Under the pieces are notes generated by a model. The model saw nothing but the letters and a program-made list of their open reading frames with translations. It was not told the origin of the DNA and did not search any database. The position numbers and the translations under genes are program-made. From NCBI GenBank assembly GCA_004835665.1, contig RBKR01000027.1:124001-188000 (forward strand): a stretch of 64,000 bases of DNA, written 5' to 3'. Each line of letters begins with the position of its first letter. The first letter of the stretch is position 1. Of the stretch, positions 46,101-58,404 are shown piece by piece. This stretch comes from Phoma sp. XZ068 (Eukaryota > Ascomycota > Dothideomycetes > Pleosporales > Didymellaceae).

Positions 46101-49100
46101 GTGTGGAGGCATCATCCGGAGTAGCGTTGGCGTCGCCGGTCGCTTCCTGAGTCTCTGAGCTCTCTGGTGTGGATTCCGTAGGCTTCGGGGGCTCTGCTTT
46201 GTCCTCAATCTCCTTGTATGCCAATAACTCGCAAAGCAAGTAATGGATGACTCCATCGGGATTTTCAACGACAGGGAGCTTCAGATCGGTGGTTTTCGTG
46301 CGCTCCAACACCGGCTTCTGAAGTGGAAGCTCGCTTGACTCCTTAGGCTTGTCTGCCTCGGCCATGGTATCTAAGGGCCTAGCGTTGGTGTTGACTTCTG
46401 TGGCAGGAGTCTCATCACGCTTAAGCGTCAGAGCTTGGGGTCGCTGATTGGAATCAAAACGCGCCAGTTGAAGCTTCTCGTTCGTAATCTCAACAAAGAT
46501 CTCAGGAGCCCGGATGGCAAGAGCGTACATCTGACGAGTGTAGCCAGTCGTATCTGTCTGCCTCCGGTCGCGCGACTCGAACATTTGCTGGATTTCTGTA
46601 CGCATCAGCTGTCTGATCATGGCATCGTCTTCGATCATATGGCGAAGAACGATCATGAAAGCACTCCGCAGGCCTTCATTGGTCACGCCAGCAAGTTGTT
46701 TGATCATGAGAAAAATGCGCTGAATGTTGCGCTTCTCTGCTAGACGTGACGCGATCTTACGAGTGCGGGTGAGCATGACCAAGACACGGGTGACAGACAA
46801 AGCTAATGACTCGTCCTTGCCAATACGTGGAAGAACGTCCATGATTGCTTGGAACAACAGGTTCTTTTCGTCAATGCTAACAATAGGCTCAGGTAGGTCT
46901 TCCTCAGAAGTCTCTTGTTGAGTATCGCTGGTTGGAGGGGTCCACTGAATTTGGCGTGGAAGCTGATCCTCGGCTAAGAGTCGCTCAACAATGAGAAGTA
47001 CCTGTCCGATCCAGGGGGAGGACTCCTCGGGCGTCTGGTCCGGAAAGATCTTGATGAAGCCAAGCAACATAGCGAAGTTGTCCTTCAACTCCTCCACAAT
47101 GACTTCATAGAAGTCTTTTTCCTGCAACACTAGGGCAAGTAGATGTGCAGAAGCTGCAATCTTCTTGCCTTGCAAGCGGAAGTCGTCCTCGCTCTGGTAT
47201 GAAATCAGAGACTGAACCAAAGTCACGCCGATCTCCGAACGCATGGCCGCTGGGTCAGATGCCTTTGCGACAGCCGCGGTAATTAAATCTGCCAACTCGA
47301 AAGTAACTCCGTCGTGAGAGTTAAGTATATCAAGGGAACGGTCGACCAGGTTCTGGCGGAGTGTAGTGCGCTCTTTGTCGAGGTCGTCTAGAGCAACAGC
47401 TTCAGCTTTGTTGCCAACAGCCATTCGCTTTTGGTAGGCCAGCGCATCGTGAGGTGCAACGAATGGCTGTGCTAGCTGACTCTCCGGCACTGGTGTGCTG
47501 CTAGAAGCATCCGGTATGCCTTGAGACGCATCTGTGGCAACATCCTCCATCTGAATGGAACGAGCGTCTGGTGCTTCAGAGGCACTTTCGTCGTTCGTGT
47601 CGTCGGCCGTAGAAACACTGGCATTGTCCGCATGCTCAGGTACTACAACCTCAGCTCGGCTGGGTGATGCGGACGGTGGACCACGGGCCTCGATCTCGTA
47701 CTGTGGGATCGGGTTCCTTGACGACTGCTGACGAGTTTGGTTCTGACAGTAGTCGTGTGCCAAGTTGTAGTTATCGCAACAGCGATAGAGTGCCTCTTCA
47801 GCCAAGCTCTCCTCAAACTCTGCCTCCTTCAAGCGGATCATATGCTCGCCATTACGGGGTGCCCATGGCTTAATGATAGGTTTGCTTCGCTTGGGAATCT
47901 TGTCCACGCTCTTGGCTGCTCCATGCTCCCCTTCACACTCTAGGACAGACCTCAGAATATTGATGGATGTTTTCACAATCGAGGTGGTGGCTTTGTCGAT
48001 AAGTTCGGAGTTCCAGATCTTCTCAACGGGCTTGATGGCAGCATAACGTAGTTCGACTAAGAACTGTGCTGTGGAGAAGTAGTCTGCCCGATCGCGGTCA
48101 CGATCTGGCCGAGTCTGCATTGACGACGTTTGTGGCGACTCGCTTATGATCTTGTTGTTGGTTATCTGTGCGTAGAAAGCCAGCATGATCTTGATACCGC
48201 CAAGTGATAAGTGCAGGAGTCGTTTGCTATCCTCGCTCGCGTCATCGCCCTCTTTACGTGAAGCCTCAGAAGCAGACTCGTAGAACTTGTTGAGTATATC
48301 TGCGAGGACTTCGAAGCCGCCAAGATTTCTGAAAGAGACAAGCAGTAGAGTCAATGCTTGGGTCCTATCCATGTGTGGGTCGATCATAAGTTGAGACAGA
48401 GATGTCAAGGTAACAATCCAGTAGGCATATCGGTCCTCCACAGATCCTGACTCTTTGGGTGCTTCGAACTGGAGCTGATCAATGACTGCTTGCGCAAGCT
48501 GATCTGAAACGATTGTAGCGCATTGCCTCTGGTATGTTTCTAAGCTTCGCCTAGAGAGCAGAAGCCTACCGAGGGATTGAAAGAAAGGAGCAATTTCTAG
48601 TGGAATCCGGCTAAGTAGCGAACGCAGAGTTTGTGTGTTCTTGAATTGTGCGCTGTTCTGGCTCGGAACAGGTGTTGCGGACGCTGCGTCTTGAGATGGT
48701 GTCGTGTCCTCGCTAGAGGGTCCTTCAGCATTATCTGATGGGCGGTTACTGCTTCCCATGCCGAAGATATGATCAGCTTCAGCGACTCCAAAGCCAGGGC
48801 TAGTGATGCGAGTCTCTTTCTCCCAGGCTGTTGGCATGTTCCTCTGAAGCATAATCTCTTCCCACACACAACTGCGGTGGAGCTTGCCAAGACTGTCAAC
48901 GAGTCGTGCATACATATCAGCTAAATTGACTTGAGCTGAGACGTTGTGCTGGGAACGAGGACTGAACATTTGAGTTTGGAATGTTAGGGTCATGGCCGAG
49001 ACAAGTGTGTGCGCAGATACCAGAGATTTAACGTAGTTCGTTCCGTGGTTCACCACCTCATTGTCTTGAGAGGCATTGTTGGTGAAGGGCGCAAAGAATG

Positions 49101-52100
49101 CTGAAGCACCTGTATAGCTCAGAAGGGGCTCGAGCTGTTCCAAAGCCCGCTGAGTTCGCTTGATCAAAGAAGGCACAGTAATGTGCGGCTTCTGCTCGAC
49201 GAGGACCTGTACAACGCGGCCAAACTCCTCGCTCATACTGCGTGCCTCCTTAGCTTTTGGGTCAAGGCATGCAAGACCGGAGATGTCCAGAATAGACTCT
49301 ACGCCGTCTGCTTCGATAAATGCAGCGCACATAGCGTGATTGGAAAAGAATCCACCCAAGAACCGACATAGCACTCGAATGTACTGGCTAGTGGTCGGAC
49401 CTTGGGCACTATCTTCCGTATCGACAACCTGATCGATCGAAACTGCTTCTACAGAGGACTGGATCGTTGCCTGCTTGTCAGCGTCTTGCATCTCGACATC
49501 TGTGGTACCAGAGGTAGAATGCTCAGCTCGACCACTCACGGATTGCGAGCCCACGAGTGCTCGACGGCCTCCAGCAACAAACAGCTTGCCATCAGAGTCC
49601 TCGATCCACAGCTTCGCGCCAGCGCCTTCCTTCTCCGCCTTGTCCGCGCAGAGTTGTACAACGCGAGCTATCAGCTCACTCAGACAAGAGAGCACACGAG
49701 CTTTTAATGGTGGATGATGACGGACCAGTTCATCGAATGTGTTACCAATCATGGTAGGCATCTCTGTGTCGGCATCAAGGGCTTTGACGTGAGCCGGGCT
49801 CTCGAAGATCTCGAAGAATCGAGGAAGAGCATTTGAGGACTGGAACAGTTTCATACCAGCCTCAGCTAAGCAGATCGCACCGAACGCAGGGGGTAGAGTT
49901 GAGATGGCTTCAGCTACAGGAAGAATACTCGAAGCCAGGGGCTGCCCCGGCTCACGTGGTGCATACACACGCTGTAATCGAGGAGTTGCAGTGTCTGTAA
50001 GGCTGGCGATAGCCGCGGCTGTTGCTTCTGAAGCTGGCTCACCAGCCACTGTTTCTAGGAAAGCGTCACTCAGACCTGCCTCAGCAATAACCTGGTAACT
50101 GGTGGGTTCGTTATGAATAAAGCTCGTGAGAACATTCACGGCCATGCTCCATACGGTCGAACCAAAGATGGTTGCATTTGAGAGGACAGTACGAAGAGCC
50201 GTCAGAAGTTGCGAGGAATCAATGAGTTGCCGCATGAGACGGTCGAAGTTGCCACCCGTGTGGGACATCATGTGGTTCAGGAATTTGAAGAGCCACCTTA
50301 GGGTTTGCTGGTGGTAGAAAGGGATCTGATAGTCGGTGAGTTGGGTTTTGTACTCTTTGGGCATGCCCTTGTTCTCCTCGGCAAGCTTCTTTGATATATC
50401 AACTTCGTACTGCATGAGATCGGCGATAATTTCCAAACCTCTAGCGCTGACGAGTGCTGCAAATGCATGCTGTAAGTTGTACACGAATGTATCAAGGAAA
50501 TTGAGGATCTTAGGATGATTGCGTTCTGCTTTGTCCGTTCGAAGTTTGAGGACTTCGACAAGGATCTCAAGAAGACCGGCAGAGACCATACCTTCTCCTG
50601 TACGGGACTGAGATTGCGGAATGGTGTTAAGCAGGGAGAACACTGCGTCGCGCCACTCGTCTTCTTCAAGGTCAATCTGCGCACCTTCTTCGATGGCAAG
50701 GCCAGCGACAAGCTTGCGAACGATGTAGAACAGCACACCGTGATTCACGTTGACACTAAGCGCAGTGCAGACATCAGCGGATTTGGTCTTGTGTTTCGCC
50801 AACGCCTCCAAGGCATTGAAGGTGAAGGTCTGAAGCTCGGTAGATACACCGTTCATGCCGTCGCCGGGTGGTTGCACCAATTCAGAAAGCTGGAAAGCTA
50901 ACTGCAGTCTCCGTGGCTCGTCCGCGTCTTGTTGACCCAGCCGAGCATGGAATTCCTTCTCGCCGTGCACAAACCCCATGTTGGCGATAGCAAGTAACCG
51001 GATAGCGACTGCATCGTCCCGTCCAGCATTACCGCTGCTGAGCATCTTTGCCGCGCGAAGTTTGTGCAGCAACTCATAATGCGCGGTGGCAGGCAGTTCT
51101 GCCAGCCCATGTTTGAGCAAATCGTGAATGTGGGTCTTCGCAACCTTATCCGCTGACAGCTCAAATGTCTTTGGTCCATTGGGCCGGCCACTCGGTTCTC
51201 CTGGAGTGAACGCCGGTGTGCTCGGTGATTCTGCGGTCGGTGCAGTCTGAGGTATTCGTGGAGTTTGGTTTCGCATGTTCGACGTTCGGCGCACTGGTGT
51301 CGGTGTGCTGGGTGGATCTGTACCCGATGCCGTGGGCTTGCTACTGCTCTCTTCGGATGTGGCAGTTGGCTCATAGTAAGAGATGTGAATTCCTCCAAAC
51401 TCTTGCTTGAGCGCGGACTCTGGTAGCTTGTACAGCCCAATCAGATCTGCGGGATTGAACCTATCTACATCGCTGCGTCGGTCGCTAGGGGCCTTGTCCT
51501 TGCCTTTGCCAGCGGGTGTGCCAAAGATTGGGGCAGCTGCTGTAGGGCCCTTTGAGAATGGTGCAGATAGCTTCTGGATTTTGTCAAGACCGATGTTGTA
51601 GTGGCTCGTGAGCAGCGAAGGGTGCAACGTAGCGGGTGCCAAACGTAAACGTGCGGCCTGGTAGCGCTGGGATAGCCTGTGACCAAGTCGCAGGGTGGCC
51701 TTCAGTAGTGAAGTGGAGGTAGTATTCAAAAGCTTGTCCAAGCGTTCGCTGCTCGAGTATAAGCTACGGTTGCCGCAATTCTCCAGTAGCATGCGTGTAA
51801 AGCTCAGAAGCTGCTCAATCAGCTCACGATCGCCATCCTGTGATACGTGCAGAGTATCGAGAACTGCGTCAGTGGTACTCGAATCGGCGATGGTACTGCC
51901 CTCCTCTGCATCGCCCATTAGCAATAACCGCCGCTGGAACGGCTGAGTCTGCGGCGCATCCACCAACCCATACTCCTGGTTGAATAGTTCTAGTATGCGA
52001 TCGAAGCGGTTCAGCACGGGTATCCAGTGGTAGGCATCTCCTCGAGGAAACGGCCATTGCTTGGGGAAGGAAGCTAGGTGGGCGGGCAGCTGGTAGAGCG

Positions 52101-52242
52101 GAATTGACTCGGTTGCTCGTACAAATTCTGCTATCATCGGCGACTGTAAATGTCAGCATGTCTTGCGCGAAGACGGACTCGAGAATCTGCTGCCTACCAG
52201 AGTGGACTCGTGCCGCGATGTAGCCTGCTTCTTGATCTTCAT
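40149..52242 (-). CDS. TOM1: Giant HECT-type E3 ubiquitin ligase, TOM1/HUWE1 orthologue
   Basis: Tom1 ubiquitinates excess histones, unassembled ribosomal proteins and other nuclear or cytosolic substrates. Exons 52198-52242, 44625-52143, 40295-44575 and 40149-40243 encode 3,979 residues. The 15-codon first exon supplies MKIKKQATSRHESTL ahead of SPMIAEFVRATESIPLYQLP, matching the conserved start of the family. The order is: N-terminal DUF908 and DUF913 armadillo-like regions (roughly 90-900), a long helical middle, a strongly acidic Asp/Glu tract (about 2285-2460), and a DUF4414 region with three ubiquitin-binding-type motifs (LEYLDALPEELREEV near 2875, EEFLAALPPEMRAEL, FFATLDPALRAAVL). A C-terminal HECT domain (about 3610-3979) has its catalytic Cys3946 in SSHTCFNQLDLP. 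The last intron is 51 bp, a multiple of three without a stop. The acidic tract is encoded by GAT/GAC-type trinucleotide runs. Confidence 0.95.
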
Positions 52243-53009
52243 ATTTGCGCCGGGCGCTCGGAAAGCGGACTAGCCAAACATACAACCTCTCCAATCTCGC
52301 ACCTGGCGCAATTCCTGGCGAACTGTGAGGAGCGGAAGTCCAGGATGGTCGCAACCGCAAGGCTCTGAGAAGTAGAGGCTGCTACCTGCGTTACCGGGTG
52401 TAGAGCTTGCTGATTTTGCGAGAGAGTGGGGCGCGGTCGTTGTCACGTTGAACGATGACGGCTGGCCTATATGGTAGGTAGAAACGTGGGCGTAGGCGGG
52501 GCAGGTGGTGCGCAGGGTAGGTGCGGACGAGAGGCGTAAATAAGGAAAGCGCAATCAGAGGTCACGGTGCAGGCGTGAGTGTGTCTGAGCTGGCGCAGAG
52601 TCTGTAATAGATGACTAATACCAGACACGGTGAGGTTGGGCCTCTAATGTGTGTGTTGTGGGGTCGGTGGTGTTGTCACTCTCGTTGTCGATAGTGGAAG
52701 CTTCAAGGTGATGCACGCGCCGGGACTGACGCTGACGCTCGGACGCTTAAGTAAGAAACGGCCATCACGCTCAGCACGCGTTCACCAAAACTTCACCAGC
52801 ACCACAAAATTGACTGACTGGAAGTTTCAAGTTATTGTGACGTCATTCGATGGCTCTTCACTTTGCAACGTTTAGATGGTCTAGCAAGATGCGAAGGAGC
52901 TGTGGAAGCGGCTCCCAAATTGACTAAACTATGACAATGCCTTCGCCTTCGCCTTGGACCGCCTTCTTGTGACACAAACTGTACCTCAAAGTGACGAGCA
53001 CATCAACTA
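52243..53009. other. TOM1 upstream region
   Basis: This is the 5' flank of TOM1 and the 3' flank of the BLOC-1 subunit gene. No gene is seen. The short frames on both strands have no domain features. Confidence 0.4.
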
Positions 53010-53393
53010 CTACGATTTATCATCTCGCCGTGGACCTCCTCTCGATCCACTGCCCAGCCTCTCCACATCCACCAGCCGAACAGTCTCCTCCAACACCAGC
53101 AAATCTCTCTCCAGCATCTCAGCCCAATTTTGCACGTCCCCGATCTCGTTCAGCTTCTTTGTGCTTGTATCACCGAGTTTTTGCCACTTGTCGGTCTCCT
53201 TCCTCAGCGCGACAGTCTGCTTGGCGAGCTCTTTCTCCTGCTTGGCGATGGCTGCTGAGTTGGCGTGCAAGTCTGCGGTACGCGTGCGGAGGTCAGCGTC
53301 AATCGATGTGCCTATTGAGGAAAGCGATGCAAGCACGGCTGCCCGAGCCTCACTCTGCTGCTGGGCCGTTGTTGAGGGTGGCGGTGAGGACAT
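53010..53393 (-). CDS. BLOC-1 complex subunit 1 homologue (BLOC1S1/GCN5L1/Bls1-like)
   Basis: The intronless 127-residue frame is mostly predicted coiled coil. It runs from STTAQQQSEARAAVLASL through an AIAKQEKELAKQTVALRKE heptad stretch to the family signature LNEIGDVQNWAEMLERDLL, which closely resembles the EIGDVENWA(R/K)xxExD core of BLOC1S1. Length agrees with the family (about 120-150). BLOC-1 works in endosome maturation and lysosome-related organelle formation, and in yeast it regulates Rab5 on endosomes. The C-terminus ends in a basic RGGPRRDDKS tail that I would not expect to be conserved. Confidence 0.82.
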   Translation of the reverse strand: MSSPPPSTTAQQQSEARAAVLASLSSIGTSIDADLRTRTADLHANSAAIAKQEKELAKQTVALRKETDKWQKLGDTSTKKLNEIGDVQNWAEMLERDLLVLEETVRLVDVERLGSGSRGGPRRDDKS

Positions 53394-53936
53394 AATGGAC
53401 TGTAACTGCGGATGAAGTGATTTATGGTGGACAGAGCCGAGTGTTCGTCAGGTAGGTACTCAGATCGTGCTTTCTGCTGCACCGCCGTTGTCTGTGTCTC
53501 AATCTAGTCTTCTCATGTGCGAAACGCCGCGTCAAATCCAGATTGACATACATGCGGAAGGGTGTGACGAGGACTCGTGTGACTGGCTGGAAGCAGTGGA
53601 TGCTGCAGGCCGGCTGATCATCCTTTCACAGCTATGGCGAACGGCATTTCACTGAACAAAAGCCATCGAAACCCAAAGGAATTACCATCTCATTCCATGA
53701 CATATCACGCAATTGGTTCAAGCTGTGTACACTGGTCTCCAAGATCCGAGTGAGGGCGAGCGAGGTGGGGCATGCCACCACCAAACTTAGCAGCTTTACC
53801 CGGCCCCTCGGCTGATTAGACGCTCCTTGTCTCCGATCACTCAACACCATGATACAACTTTCAAGTCGTCGATACGGTGCTGTTCAGCTTCAACCCAAAC
53901 TCGTTGCTTATGGCCAGCGTTCCTTCATGTGAGCCA
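53394..53936. other. Intergenic region between BLOC-1 subunit and MFS permease
   Basis: It holds the promoter of the BLOC-1 subunit gene and the 3' end of the permease gene. No additional gene is supported. Confidence 0.4.
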
Positions 53937-55676
53937 TTACACATCACTTCCACTATCACCTGTAGATGTCTTCGCCCTCCTCAAGCCCCTATCATAAAAC
54001 ACTCTCTCCTCGAATATCTTGATGTCCTCCGCATTTACCCTTCCCTCCTTCTTTGCCTGATTGGCCAGCCTCCGCACACGCATAACGTCGTACTCCGTGT
54101 TCCTGGTGAGCCACCATGTCCACAGATTGCTCACCCACCCAGCAATCGTGAATGCTGCAGCAATCGCGAAACTCGTCTTGTATCCATTGTGCGCCCACTT
54201 ACTCTGGAATAGCTGCGGTCCCACCACTCCGCCCAGCTGCGCAATGCCTGATTGTAATCCCAATGTGAACGCCGTACCCGTCGAGCCGATGAGGGTGGCG
54301 GAGCGCCAAGCCCAGAATGGACTGAAGTACGACTGGTAAAAGAGATTGCCTAGAACGCAGGCGATGTATATGCCGGTGCGATTCGAGATGGTAAAGAAGA
54401 GCACAAAGCAGACCACCACACCGGAGAGGATGAACATGATGTACGCTGGACGAACGATCCAGGCGCGTTCCATGAACCAAGCGCTGAAGAGGAGACCACA
54501 CGCTGCGGCAGCAAAGGGTGGGATGAGTAGCAGTTGATTTCGAGGCAGTCCAACGAAACCCAGGTTAGTGATGACAGTGGGAAGATACCATGTCAATGCG
54601 TACCCGCTATGGTATATTAGCGAAGGTCTGTGGAAATGATGCAAAGAAGGACCACTGACCCAAGATTGACAAGTGTTTGGCTGAGCATAAAGCTCCAGAT
54701 CAACCACTCACTCAAAACGCCCTTGATTTCCTTGCCCGAAAAGTCTGGATCGCTAGTCATCGGTGCGTTCTCTGGTAGCCTCGTTTCGATAAACTCTTGT
54801 TCTCTTTCAGTGAACCACCTGTTACTTCTTTTGCTTTTCGGGAAGTCTGGTAGGTAGCCCCATACTACACCACTGAACAATATCGTCGCTATTCCTTCGA
54901 GAATATAGACCCAGCGCCACGCACTCAGGCCTTGAATACCATCCATATACGATATGCCGTACGCCAAGAGGGCGCTGCACATACCAGACACGGCGCTCCA
55001 GCAAAAGAAGTATGCTATCACACGGCCCATCTCATCTGGACGGTACCAAGCTTGAAACTGAGCTAGTAATCCGGGAAACATCCCAGCTTCGAACGTTCCA
55101 AGCAGAAAGCGCATAGCGTAGAGATCATGTCGGTTCCGAGCCGCGGCATGACACGCGGTGATGATTCCCCAGGTCAGGAAGATGCGAGCTTGCCAGTTGT
55201 GTGGAGCTAGCTTTTTGAGAAGAAGATTAGATGGCGCTTCGAAGATGATGTATGCAATGCCGTAAATTGAGCCGACCCAGTTGTACTGGTTGGATGTCAT
55301 GCCTAGCTCGACCATGATGTTGGAAGGCTGACCGACATGTAGCACTTTGACATTGGTCGCGTTATTCTGATCGATCTACTCTTTGTGAGTACTCAGGCCA
55401 ATCGCTGAGGTGAATCTCACTGACCTGTTTGATCAGGTACATCACTCCAGCGAGGAAGACAAAGCGCATGTCGACCTTGCGCATGATGCGTTTCTCGTCT
55501 TCTGCTGTAAAGGTAGATAAGAATGCAGCCTTCGCTTCAGGATCATCTCGGAGGTGCACGACGTCTCCTCGAGCGACGATACCGCTAGCCTTTTGGCGAG
55601 CTTTTGCTGCTGCATTGCGGTCAATTGCCACTTCTGGTGCGGCTGTCGACACTTCAGGGATCTTTGAGTCCGACAT
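53937..55676 (-). CDS. MFS permease, anion:cation symporter (Dal5/Tna1-type) family
   Basis: Exons 55425-55676, 54660-55375 and 53937-54606 encode 545 residues. The introns are 49 and 53 bp. The start is the ATG of MSDSKIPEVSTAAPE rather than an upstream alternative. After a hydrophilic N-terminus the protein has about twelve membrane segments, with family motifs such as MRFVFLAGVMYLIKQIDQNN, IYGIAYIIFEAPSNLLLKK, MRFLLGTFEAGMFPGLL and SAWRWVYILEGIATILFSG, and a central cytoplasmic loop with WFTEREQEFIETRL. The family takes up organic anions and vitamins such as allantoate, nicotinate, pantothenate or sulfonates with protons. It is divergently arranged with the monooxygenase at 56295, across 618 bp, which suggests uptake of that enzyme's substrate. 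Confidence 0.92.
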
Positions 55677-56294
55677 ATTCGCGAGCTGAATGAAAGGTAT
55701 CGCGGATCTCAAACCCGCAACAGAGCGCAGAGGCACACTTTAAAGGCCATCTCAAAACTCAGTGATTCCGGACAACTTCATCCGACAACTCTTGGCTAAG
55801 GTCGTTATCAGTGGAGCAACTGGCGAAGGCTTGATGACGACTTTCTAGGCTGCATTGCAAATCCTAGACTGTCCTGCGAAACCATGCACATGCAAGAACG
55901 CGAGGTCGGAGCACAGCTTGCCTAACCGATTGAACATGGTGGGGTTCGCTGGATGTGAGCGTTGTGTTCCCACGTGGTGTTGAGATGGCGCAATCATAGA
56001 CGAGTTGTCGACATCGAAACCTTGGAGAACGTCAATCCGGCTTTTATCCGACACCACGTAGAACCAAGCGCTCCTATTATTTCCGAAATGTGCATTGCTG
56101 TTGGAGTAGATGTGGGGTTGTAGGATCGTTGGGTGTGGACAGCAGAGATTCTGCTCGATTCGCAAGAGGTGCATTGCATGGTGTCACTTACGAAGTCGGA
56201 CATGATGCTGAGCCTGGTAGGACTATGGCCATATAAGTTGAGCTCGATGAGAAGCTCTTGCTGAGGTTGTTTTACTCCTTAGCAATTGATCAAA
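55677..56294. promoter_or_regulatory. Shared divergent promoter of permease and monooxygenase
   Basis: The two start codons face away from each other across 618 bp, so both genes are probably regulated from here. I found no motif that I can tie to a named regulator. Short open frames in the interval lack domains. Confidence 0.5.
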
Positions 56295-57923
56295 ATGGCT
56301 TCAGAACGTCCGCAAGCCAATGGCACCTCGAAGCCAAAGAAGAAACTCCTTCTCAACGCCTTCGACATGTTCACGCCAAGTCACCTCGCTTTCGGTCAGT
56401 GGGCAAACCCTCGCGACCGAAGCAAAGATAAGCGGCGAGACTTATCATATTGGACTGACCTGGCAAAGATCCTTGAGAAAGGATCGTTCGTTGGCTACTT
56501 CCTTGCGGATACATTTGGCCCATATGATGTGTACAAAGGTGGTACCGAACCAACCTTCAGAACTGGAGCACAGTGGCCTATGGCAGATCCTGTTATTGTG
56601 AGTCTCTTAGTGTCAATTGATGCACACAGAACTAATGCATTTGTAGCCTATCTCAGCGATGGCTAGCGTAACAAAACATCTCAACTTTGCAGTCACCACA
56701 TCGACATCGTATGAGCAGCCATACGTTGTTGCAAAGAGGTTCGCAACTCTAGATCATTTGACCGGGGGCCGCTTCGGATGGAACATTGTAACCAGCTGGA
56801 AGCCGGCTGCGTCAAAAGCTGTGAGTCTCATCCTTTCCAGCGATCATCGTAGTCTACTCAATGCTGACTATTTCTAAGGTTGGCTTACCATACGTTGAAC
56901 ACGACAAACGATACGATAATGCAGATGAGTATCTTCGCATCCTTTACAAGTAAAATCCAGTAATCCTAAAATCCCACAATCGTAGACTAACATACTCTCA
57001 GACTATGGGAAGGTTCCTGGGCGGATGATGCACTCATCGAAGACTCCGACAGGCAGATCTACACCGACCCATCGAAGATTCGGACAATCAAACATAGCGG
57101 CAAATGGACAGTTGATGCACCTTTCATCGTCGACCCCTCACCTCAACGCACACCCGTTCTCTTCCAAGCAGGAACTTCAGCTGCTGGCATGAAGTTCGGT
57201 TCCACCCACGCCGAAGCCATTTTTGTAGCCGGCCTGTCGCCGCACGTAGTAGCACCTCGTGTCAAGGCTATCCGAGAACAAGCTGCCGCAGCTGGGCGGG
57301 ACCCCCAATCCATCAAAATCTTCGCCATGATCACACCAATCATCGGTAAAGACGAGGAAGATGCTGAAAGAAAGCACCGCGAGGCTCTCCAGTATGCGTC
57401 GGAAGAAGGCGGGCTTGCGCAGTGGTGTGCGTCTAGCGGTGTAGATGTATCCAAGTTCGATCCGGATCATCTTCTCACCGAAGAAGATCTGCCGCGCGAT
57501 CAATGGCAACGTCTCGCTCAAAGTATCGTGTACAATCTGCAGTACACTGGCTCAGACATTCCACCACTGACAGTCCGCAACCTCGGCAAACTGGTCGCTA
57601 TTGGTGGCTCTGGTGCGATGCCTAAGGGGTCTCCTACACAGGTCGCCGAAATCTTCGAGCAGTGGGTTGACATTGCTGATGTGGATGGGTTCAACATTGC
57701 GTATGTCGTCTCGCCTGGGAGCTTCGAGGATGTGTCGGAATTGCTTGCTCCAGAACTCAGGCGACGCGGCTTGTTGGATGAGCCGGTCCACCCGGATGCG
57801 CCGGTGTTGACGTATCGCGAGAGGATATATGGTAAGGGACAGAAAGGACTGAGGAGTGATCATATTGGGTTTAAATACAAGTATGATACGTACGAGCAGA
57901 CGGCTGCGGATGAGGAGGCATAG
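56295..57923 (+). CDS. Flavin-dependent monooxygenase, NtaA/SnaA/DszA class (luciferase-like)
   Basis: Exons 56295-56597, 56647-56820, 56879-56949 and 57002-57923 encode 489 residues. The introns are 49, 58 and 52 bp. The fold is the bacterial luciferase-like TIM barrel using reduced FMN from a separate reductase. Family features are LLLNAFDMFTPSHLAFGQW, DLAKILEKGSFVGYFLADTF, the ATLDHLTGGRFGWNIVTSW stretch, EHDKRYDNADEYLRILYKLW across the last junction, and QAGTSAAGMKFGSTHAEAIF. Relatives oxidise nitrilotriacetate, EDTA, dibenzothiophene sulfone and similar C-N or C-S compounds. The actual substrate is unknown. The divergent neighbour at 53937 is a permease of a family that imports such anions, which supports a nutrient-scavenging role, perhaps for sulfur or nitrogen. 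Confidence 0.92.
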
Positions 57924-58404
57924 AGTCAGGAAGGGCAATTCACAGAGTCTCTACGGCAGTGCGCAGATGCGAAGCTAAGCTCTCATTTACAGAGGATAGC
58001 ATATATGTGATTTGTGGAGGCATATGACGAGGGACTTAAGCCAACAGGATTACAATATGCATTTGATAGTAAACATAAGCCAGATCGCAGACACTTCAAG
58101 CATGGTCAATGTAGAATGTTGGGAATTGGCAATCTACAGCCCTCGAGATGACAAGCGCGTCTTCTCTCTTCCCTCCATTGAAGTCACTCTGTACCGATGA
58201 GTAACGGTTTCATTTTCAATGCGAAGGAGTGGAAGCAGGTCATATGGAATAACACTTCAATATCATGAAAGAAGGAATAAAGGCACCATGATGGGCCGTG
58301 CCATTAGATAGAGTGTTGACGCTATCGATAATTGATATGTCTAATTTCCGCTCATCTTAATCTTCTGCGGATCAATCAAAGAAGCGCTACCGCTGGCGTT
58401 TCAA
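57924..58404. other. Convergent intergenic region
   Basis: It lies between the 3' ends of the monooxygenase and beta-glucosidase genes and should contain both terminators. No gene is visible. Confidence 0.4.
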
